Below the pieces are notes generated by a model. The model was not told the origin of the DNA. It ran no database searches and saw only the letters and a list, made by a program, of their open reading frames with translations. 22,354 nt of DNA, from positions 1 to 22,354 of the forward strand of contig JBNGIQ010008258.1 in assembly GCA_049999765.1 (NCBI GenBank). The letters run 5' to 3'. Source of the stretch: Phaeoceros laevis. Taxonomy: Eukaryota; Anthocerotophyta; Anthocerotopsida; Notothyladales. Below, in pieces: positions 15,973-22,354 of this stretch (position 1 is the stretch's first letter; the number at the start of each line of letters is the position of its first letter). Both the position numbers and the translations under genes were made by a program.

Positions 15973-17078
15973 ATGACAACCGAGATCCTGGAGCCGGGCG
16001 CGGCGATGGCGCTAGTCCGAGCTCAGGCGGAGCGGCTAGCGCAGCTTGAGGCCGCGCTGCAGCAGCGGCAGATGGAGGCCGACCAGGCCATGTAGGCCGC
16101 GTAGACAGCCCGCGCGGAGCAGGCCATCCAGGCGGCACGGGCAGCCCAAGCAACTCAGGCAGCGCAGGAAGCCCTGGCCGTCGCCCAAGCTGTGCAGGCA
16201 GCGCAAGCGGCGCACGCCGTGCAGGAGGTGCAGGCGGCAGCCATGGGCGAGGGGAGTTCGCATGGCGGAGGGTCACGAATGCGAATACCCAAGCTAGAGT
16301 TCTATGAGGGCCGAAGGGACGCATTGGCTGTAGAGCAGTGGCTCTACCAGATCGGCCAATACCTCCATCTCCAGGGCGCAGCAGAGGAACAACATGTCGG
16401 TTTTGCAAGTGTGTATCTAAAAGGACCGGCATTGCTTTGGTGGTTGCAGAGGGAAGTGCAAGTGCGAAATGGAGAAGCGCTACCCTACACCGACCTGGAG
16501 AGCTTCGCAGCAGGAGTAAGGGAGCAGTTTGTTCCAGTGCAAGGCAAGCTGGAGGCGCGAGACAAGTTGGCTAGGTTGATACAGCGGGGGACGGTGGCGG
16601 CATATTGCGAGGAGTTCCTCTCGCTTGTCCTCGCGGTGCCCGGCGTGACTGAAGAGGAAAAGCTGACAGGTTCACACGAGGCCTGCACCGTCAAGCCAGG
16701 AAGGAGGTTACGCTGAGAGAGTGCACCTCCCTACAACAAGCCATGACCATTGCCAGTATGGTCGATGCCTTGTTCATGGAATCAGCAGGGAAGACGGCGC
16801 AGGGAGGCGGACCACGGCCCTTTAGAGCTCCCGCGGATGAAGCAGTTCCGATGGAACTAGGTCAGGTATGCGAATTCAATGGAGAATGCTACAATTGTGG
16901 CACTTGGGGCCACTGCGCATCCGACTGTACACAGCGACCAGCTTGTCCAAGAGGCCGAGGAGCAGGTGAGGGACGCGGCCGAGGAAGGAGACCTCCCGAA
17001 CGACCACGTCGGCAGCTGAATCATGTGACAGAGGAAGCACGAGAGGCGGAAAACGGCTACCCTCAGCCAGAGGGGTGA
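15973..17078 (+). pseudogene. gag: Gypsy gag of element C
   Basis: ATG at 15973 (MTTEILEPGAAMALVRAQAERL). Residues 10-95 are an Ala/Gln/Glu-rich helix with two TAG stops (about 16093 and 16102), next to AQAARAAQ-type repeats. The retrotransposon gag core follows (MRIPKLEFYEGRRDALAVEQW, GPALLWWLQ, LESFAAGVREQFVP, ARDKLARLIQRGTVAAY). A frameshift near 16675-16690 separates this from KEVTLRECTSLQQAMTIA and the CCHC knuckle CYNCGTWGHCASDC, then an Arg/Gly-rich tail. Gag builds the particle and packages RNA. Confidence 0.88.
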
Positions 17079-17088
17079 AGGCTGAGGG

Positions 17089-17577
17089 ATGCAAAAACCC
17101 AAGAGGAAGGAGTGTGGCAGGGTCAGCGACCTGTTTAAGGTCTCAGGCAAGCTGAATGGTCAACACTGTGTATTTCTGATTGACTGCGGGGCGACCAGTA
17201 ACTTCTTGTCTCTAGATTTCTCAAGAAAGCATGGGTTTCTGACTAAGGAAGAGTGTGGTGAGGTGAGCTTTGGAGATGGTCGGTCAGCTATGCAGCCATC
17301 CCGCCTTAGTAAACGATTGAATGTTCGCATCGGAGAGCATAGAGAGTACTTAGAATTTGTGGCCACTACGTTGGATAGAAGTTATGATGCTATACTAGGA
17401 ATGTCGTGGCTTGAATATCATGAGCCTGCAGTCACCTGGCAGTCCAGGGAACTCATGTTGCAGCTTGGGCCAAGACAAGTCATCATCAGAGGAGGGAAAC
17501 CCTGTCGGGTAGGCAAGTCTGCAACTCCCCAGGTGCACCAGGTGAGTGCCCGCACTATCAGGAGGGACCTCAAATAG
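17089..17577 (+). pseudogene. pol: Gypsy protease of element C
   Basis: Retropepsin-like domain with FLIDCGATSNFLS; the active-site triad reads D-C-G at about 17182-17190, a form common in plant gypsy elements. FGDGRSAMQ, LDRSYDAILGMSWLEYHEPAVTW follows, matching the second conserved part of the domain. The frame ends in TAG at 17575-17577, where the reading continues in the same frame toward RT ([10 protein letters not shown]). Confidence 0.87.
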
Positions 17578-18660
17578 AAGGGCACCGAGTTTGTATTATT
17601 TGTCATTCGAGAGAAGGGTAAAAGTTCATCCAGTGATTGCCATAGTACTACTGATCCCAAACTGAAGAAGTTGCTACAGGAGTTCAACGATGTTTTGGTA
17701 GAAGGTCTGCCACCAGGACTACCTCCACACCGCGAGTCAGATCACAGGATAGAGCTCCTACCAGGTCAGCATCGGCCACCGAATAGACCCATGTATAGGA
17801 TGTCTCCTGCAGAACTCTTAGAGGCCAAAACCCATATCCAAGGGTTGTTGGAAAAGGGCTATATTCGCCCTTCTCGCTCACCATATGGAGCCCCCATCCT
17901 CTTCTCTAGGAAGAAGAACGGTGGACTAAGAATGTGCATTGATTACAAAGGCTTAAACAACATCACAAAGCGAAACTATTTCCCGATCCCTCGGATTGAT
18001 GAGCTGCTAGAGAGCCTAACGGGTACACGTTTTTTCTCCAAAATAGGCCTTGCTGCAGGCTATCACCAAGTCAGAGTCAGGGATGAAAATATCGAGAAGA
18101 CAGCGTTCAACACTAGGTACGGACACTTCGAGTGGCTAGTCATGAGTTTCGGGATGACCAATGCACCCGCCACATTTTAATCCCTCATGAACTATGTTTT
18201 CAGTGACCTCATTGGCCAGGGTGTGCTCATCTACTTGGACGATTTATTGGTGTACAGCAGGACAAGGGAAGAACACTATACCAAGCTGCGAGAAGTATTC
18301 CAGAGGCTCTGCAATCATCACCTGTTCGCTCAAACTCGTAAGTGTCAGTTTATGAGCCCAAGTCTTGAATACTTAGGGCATATCATTGATGCTGAAGGTA
18401 TCCGGGTGGACCCCCAAAAGGTTAAAGTAGTTCAGGCATGGCCTCGGCCGAAACAGATCTCTGACTTGCAGTCCTTTTTAGGTTTGGCGTCCTACTATCG
18501 CAAGTTTGTTTAGGGATTCTCCAAGACCGCCACACCTCTGACATCACTACTGCAGCACTCTAAGGCATGGGCATGGGGCCCTGAGCAGGAATAGGCGTTC
18601 AACAATTTGAAGCAGGCATTAACATCCACCCCGTACTTATCTACCCAGACCCCCGCTTTT
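17578..18660 (+). pseudogene. pol: Gypsy reverse transcriptase of element C
   Basis: RT motifs in order: [105 protein letters not shown] and YLDDLLVYS (18232-18243). The first catalytic Asp of the usual SKIDL is Gly (GGC at 18046-18048), so the enzyme would be dead even if read through. Stops at 18178-18180 (TAA for CAA), 18511-18513 and about 18591-18593 fall where Gln or another residue is expected. The thumb (GFSKTATPLTSLL) precedes a frameshift near 18655 into RNase H. Confidence 0.9.
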
Positions 18661-19060
18661 AGTTTGTAATTGCCACCGATGCATCTGATCTTGTTGTTGG
18701 TCATGTTTTACAGCAGGACCAGGGGCAGGGGCTGCAGCCCATTGCATTCTACAGCCGCAAGCTCGAAGGGGCGGAGGTGAATTGGTCTACCCATGAAAAA
18801 GAAGCTCACGCCCAGGTATTGGCTCTAAAAGAGTGGCGGTGCTTCGTTGAAGGAGTTTCGTTTGTTATTGAGACTGATCACAGTCCGCTTAAGTATTTAC
18901 AAACGCAGCCACTCCTCTCCCGCAAGCAGGCCCGCTGGTTGGAGTTTTTTCAACAGTTCACATTTGAGGTTCGTTACAAACAGGGCTCTCAAAATCGAGT
19001 GGCTGATTCCTTGAGTCGGTTGCAGGTCAACCAGGTCCGAGCTACCTGGCAGCTGCAACC
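18661..19060 (+). pseudogene. pol: Gypsy RNase H of element C
   Basis: After the shift: IATDASDLVVGHVLQQD, IAFYSRKLEGAEVNWSTHEKEAHAQVLALKEWR, TDHSPLKYLQTQ and QGSQNRVADSLSRL. The acidic residues in TDAS, the Glu of EKEAHA, TDHS and VADSLS are kept. A second frame change lies near 18770 before NWSTHEKE. The domain is strongly like the one in element D (22354-22030), so C and D are related gypsy elements. Confidence 0.87.
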
Positions 19061-20174
19061 TGGGTGGGATGAGGAAATTAGAAATGCACTTCCAGTGGAC
19101 TTGGAGGCCCGAACGGCATTCAAAAGTATTCAGGACGGCAACACCGAATGGCAGGAGGAAGCAGGTTTTCTGTTTTTCAACAACCGCCTATATGTTCCTA
19201 ACTTGGCCCATGTCCGGCTGAAGCTTCTTCAGGAAGCACATGAGGTGCCCTCGGCAGCACACCTTGGGATCGGCCGAATAGTGGCAGCATTGTCAGAGTC
19301 ATAATACTGGAAAGAGCTCAAGTAGGATGTCTGAGACTTCGTCACTACTTGTGACGTGTGTCAGCGGATCAAAGCCCCTCGAACGCGTCTAGGTGGGTTG
19401 CTTCAGCCACTTCCAGTACCTTTAAGACCATGGGAACAGTTGTCTTTAGATTTTATTGTCGGACTGCCTCGCACTCAAGATGGGTTCGACGCAATACTGG
19501 TGTTTGTGGACAAGTTAAGCAGAATGGTCCACTTGGTGGCAACAGAACAGACTTGCACGGCAGAACAGGCAGCCGACCTATTCATGAGGAATGTGTACAA
19601 GCTACATGGGTTGCCAGGTGTGATTATTTCTGACAGAGACCCTCAGTTTACTTCCAATTTCTGGCAGGCTATACATGCAGGGTTGGGCACAAAGCTCTAC
19701 TTGTCCACCACCTTTCACCCTCAAAGCGACGGAGCAACCGAACGGTCGAACCAAACCACCGAGGACATGCTACGCGCATTTGTAAGTGCTAGGCAGGATC
19801 AGTGGGAGAAGTTTCTACACTTCGTGGAGTTTGCATTCAACAATGTGGTTAACTCTTCAACACGTGTCAGTCCTTTCTTCCTTTGCGGATATAGGCCTCC
19901 CACCCTCCTTAACGTTGTCATCCCCAATTGCGGGAGGGTACCTGCAGCTACCGACTACCTCAGGGCACGCGTGGAAGCACTCCAAATTGCCAGGCAGCAG
20001 GTTCATGAAGCCCAGAACAGGCAAGCTCAGCAAGCCAACAGACACCGTCGAGAGCAGAGTTATCAGGTGGGCGACCAAGTGTTGTTGTCCTCCTGACATC
20101 TCCAGATTCCAGGCAGTGTGCGCAAGCTGTCTGAAAGGTGGGTAGGCCCTTTTCCAGTTACACAGATCATTGGG
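19061..20174 (+). pseudogene. pol: Gypsy integrase of element C (truncated)
   Basis: The zinc-binding region (HEVPSAAHLGIGR...CDVCQR) has three stops in about 30 codons (SES*YWKELK*DV*DF); two fit CAG-to-TAG and CGA-to-TGA. The catalytic core is LSLDFIVGLPRT, IISDRDPQFTSNFW and SDGATERSNQ, so D-D-E is kept. The C-terminal part has RREQSYQVGDQVLLSS, a TGA at 20095-20097, then KLSERWVGPFPVTQIIG, where element D interrupts. Any chromodomain would be beyond D. Confidence 0.9.
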
Positions 20175-20512
20175 TGTAACGGACCTCAAGTACAGGTCCG
20201 TCCTCACACGAGATCAAAGAACAATAGAAAATGCAAGGAAACAAGTTGCTCTCGCGGGCCAGCGGCCCAGCTTCCATTCTATCATCGGGCTTTAAGCCCC
20301 GTACACACACACTCTCCCCAACGGGGATTGCGCGGGACCACACATGGTCGCCACGCGGCAAGCCAGTTAACACACGAATCCTATCTAGCATTCGTCGGCT
20401 AACTAGTCGAACGAGCACTGTTCACACGGGCCGAGCTAGGTTCTATGGAACTAGCCTCGGCAGCCACACTCACACAGCACGCATCGGGCTTTATAGTAGT
20501 TAGCCCGTCACA
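20175..20512 (-). repeat. 3' LTR of gypsy element D
   Basis: 338 bp. The ends are inverted: plus-strand TGTAACGGAC at 20175 and, at the other end, minus-strand TGTGACGGGC, 8 of 10 matching. The left edge is where the element C integrase frame breaks. A perfect 8-bp hairpin lies at 20179-20201. Confidence 0.8.
20179..20201. other. Hairpin at LTR end of element D
   Basis: ACGGACCT and AGGTCCGT form a perfect 8-bp stem with a 7-nt loop (CAAGTAC), 4 bp from the LTR edge. Confidence 0.6.
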
Positions 20513-22354
20513 ACTATCCCCGAGGGGTATAGGCTTCGCCCCGAAGCCTGAAGGCAAATCCAACTTCACTCTATTTGCATACTCCTGTAACGGCAACGGA
20601 GCGTTCTTGAGATGATCCAAAGGCTCCCATGTAGCTTCGGTTAGCGGATATCCTAGCCATAGTACCAGAAACTGCAATTTGCCTCTCACTTTTCGATGCC
20701 GGAGCACTGCTTCCACTTTAAATTCTGGTTGCCCATCCTCCCAAATTGGAGGTGGTCTCTCCGGTGGACTGCCCTTGTAAGCCTTCAGTAAAGACACATG
20801 AAACACGTTATGCATCCTAGTTTTGGCTGGCAGCTCCAACTTATATGCTACATTTCCCACTTTCTGCATAATTTTGTATGGTCCTATCCATCTATCTGCA
20901 AGCTTCCTTACACCATGAATGGGCTGCAGGTTCTTGGTGCTGAGCAAGACCAACTGACCTAGCTCAAAATGTTGTTCCCTTCGTTTCCTATTGGCATATT
21001 CAGCTTGTTGGTTCTGAGATTGCAGAGCCTGTTGACGAGCTTGCTGCTGGATGTCCACCCGCTTTTGCACAAATTCTTGAGCAGCAGGAACCTGTCCATG
21101 TTTCGGTACCGTTGCTGTTAGCATGGTTCTTGGATGAATACCAGCATTCATAAAAAACGGGGTGACCCCGGTTGCAGAATTTACTGCGTTGTTATATGCA
21201 AACTCCACAAGAAACAAGTAATCCCCCCACAACTCCTGATGGTCACTTATAAAGGCCCGCAAAATCGCTTCCACTGTCTGGTTGGCTCGCTCAGTTGCTC
21301 CGTCTGTCTGGGGATGGAAAGCTGTTGACAGCAACAATTTTGTATGAAGAAATCTGTGAACAGCTTGCCAAAACCTGGATGTAAAACGAACATCCCTATC
21401 ACTAACTAACGAGTGAGGCAAACCATGATAGCGATATACATTCTGTAAGAATAAGTTTCCTGCATCCTGCGCCGTACAAGTCGTTGTTGTGGCTGCCAAA
21501 TGAACCATGCGAGTCAGCTTGTCTGTAAAGACCAGAATTGCGTCAAAACCAGATTTCGTTGCTGAGAGTCCCATGATAAAGTCTAATGTCACATGTTCCC
21601 AAGGAAGTAGAGGTACTGGCATTGGCTGTAGCATGCCTGCTAGTTTCTGCTTCGAAGCCTTCGTCCGCTGGCACACATCACACATCGAGACATGATCCCT
21701 CACATCATGTTTTAGTGTTGGCCAATACATGCTTGCTGTCAGCAATTCTATTGTCCTATTGATACCCGGATGCCCAGATGAAGGACTATCGTGCGCTTCC
21801 TGCAACAGTGCTTTTCTAACATGTGAAAGAGCTGGTATGTACAGTTTACCGTCAAACCAAAGCAATCCATCCACTTCAGTCCACTGAGTGCTTCCATTCT
21901 TCATTTCTTTCCTTGCTTCACGTGCATCCCCATCTATAGCAAGAGCAGTTCGGATTTCAGATATCCAGTTTGGTTGTACAGTCAGCGTGGTTTGCAACAG
22001 ATTCAGCTGTACCCTACTCAGGGCATCTGCTACCTGGTTTTGCTTGCCCTGCACATACTGGGTAGAGAACTGAATTGTTGGAAGAACTCCAACCACCGAG
22101 CTTGCTTCCTAGACAACAGCGGTTGAGTTTGCAAGAAGGTAAGAGGACTGTGATCAGTCTGCATCACAAACGGAACCCCTTCTAAAAAACATCTCCAATG
22201 TTTCAAGGCAAGAACCTGTGCTAGCGTTTCCTTCTCCAATGTTGTCTAGTTTAATTCCGCGCCTTTGAGTTTTCTGGAGAAATAAACCACTGGCTGTAAT
22301 CCTGTTCCATGGTCCTGTTGAAGGACTGCTCCCACAGCCAAATCTGACGCATCT
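20399..22354 (-). pseudogene. pol: Gypsy pol of element D: RNase H, integrase, chromodomain
   Basis: The window edge cuts into RNase H (DASDLAVGAVLQQD, YFSRKLKGAEL). A TAG at 22248-22246 stands where the relative C has TGG, and there is a frameshift near 22070-22095. From there 565 codons are open: VADALSRV, the zinc region HDSPSSGHPGINR...CDVCQR, and the integrase core with LDFIMGL, LVSDRDVRFTSRFW and TDGATERANQ (D-D-E kept). RREQHFELGQLVLLS, KLADRWIGPYKI and HNVFHVSLLK follow, then a chromodomain at about 20565-20728 (EFKVEAVLRHRK, YLVLW-like FLVLWLGY, ATWEP). Chromodomains direct integration to marked chromatin. The frame passes the LTR edge and stops at 20399, inside the 3' LTR. Confidence 0.9.

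Larger units (their letters stand above)
15278..20174 (+). mobile_element. Gypsy element C, 5' LTR to integrase
   Basis: A plus-strand Ty3/gypsy element in the order LTR, primer-binding site, gag, protease, RT, RNase H, integrase. RNase H lying before integrase is the gypsy order. It interrupts element B in gag (flank AAGGC at 15273-15277) and is itself interrupted at 20174 by element D inside the integrase C-terminal region (after VTQIIG). Its end and 3' LTR lie outside the window. Many stops and at least four frameshifts make it inactive. Confidence 0.9.
20175..22354 (-). mobile_element. Gypsy (chromovirus) element D, 3' part
   Basis: A minus-strand Ty3/gypsy element with 3' LTR at 20175-20512 and pol upstream to the window edge. 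The integrase ends in a chromodomain, which assigns it to chromoviruses. It has inserted into the integrase of C; the flank TTGGG at 20170-20174 is the candidate target copy. Confidence 0.9.

Noticed and set aside
15567-16049. 160-codon frame across the gypsy C leader and the start of gag
   Set aside because: No recognisable domain, overlaps the better-supported gag start at 15973 in another frame, and lies in GC-rich sequence where long open frames arise by chance.
15878-16432. 184-codon minus-strand frame rich in Pro, Ala and Leu
   Set aside because: It is the mirror of the Ala/Gln-rich gag helix of gypsy C; its composition follows from the antisense of that coding repeat.
20118-20503. Plus-strand frames across the D LTR
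   Set aside because: They start in element C integrase remnants and run into the LTR of D; no domain and no continuity with the C pol frame.

Overview
The window is a graveyard of nested LTR retrotransposons in a land-plant nuclear genome. I see no intact host gene. The plant call rests on three things: Ty1/copia and chromodomain Ty3/gypsy elements primed by initiator Met-tRNA, degenerate PPR-DYW gene fragments (a plant RNA-editing family), and plant-like GT-AG introns of about 80 bp. The style of the PPR fragments suggests a non-seed plant such as a fern or lycophyte, but that is a weak inference.

Five elements are present; letters are mine. Element E (copia, minus strand, left end) shows a 5' LTR (984-1238), a primer-binding site and two pre-gag ORFs. 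An unexplained spacer (1239-2366) follows. Element B (copia, minus strand) runs from its 3' LTR at 2367 to 15277 and has been split repeatedly: by a block of PPR-DYW fragments plus a 23-bp minisatellite (about 5440-6983), by a 20-bp poly(A) micro-insertion with a 12-bp target duplication (5243-5262), by the complete copia element A (7413-14061, plus strand), and by gypsy element C (from 15278, plus strand). Element D (chromodomain gypsy, minus strand, 20175 to beyond the window) has inserted into the integrase region of C. Insertion order: B first; then A, C, the PPR block and the micro-insertion; D after C.

A, B and E belong to one copia lineage with features I do not know from standard copia elements. 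(1) Between pol and the 3' LTR, both A and B carry an antisense gene with a hydrophobic N-terminus, a conserved middle part, and a GT-AG intron of 81-84 bp at the same place and phase. It lies tail-to-tail with pol and has a TATA-like box and a shared 11-bp motif beside the polypurine tract. (2) Before gag, A and E carry two extra ORFs: a 62-residue Cys-rich ORF, then after only 11-12 nt a roughly 200-residue basic/coiled-coil ORF. (3) All three LTRs share two hairpins whose stems are kept although their bases differ.

Every element is decayed by stops and frameshifts, many of them explicable as C-to-T or G-to-A changes. The 495-codon RT-RNase H frame of B is the best-preserved long frame. The two LTRs of A differ at about 15 of 262 positions by my hand count.
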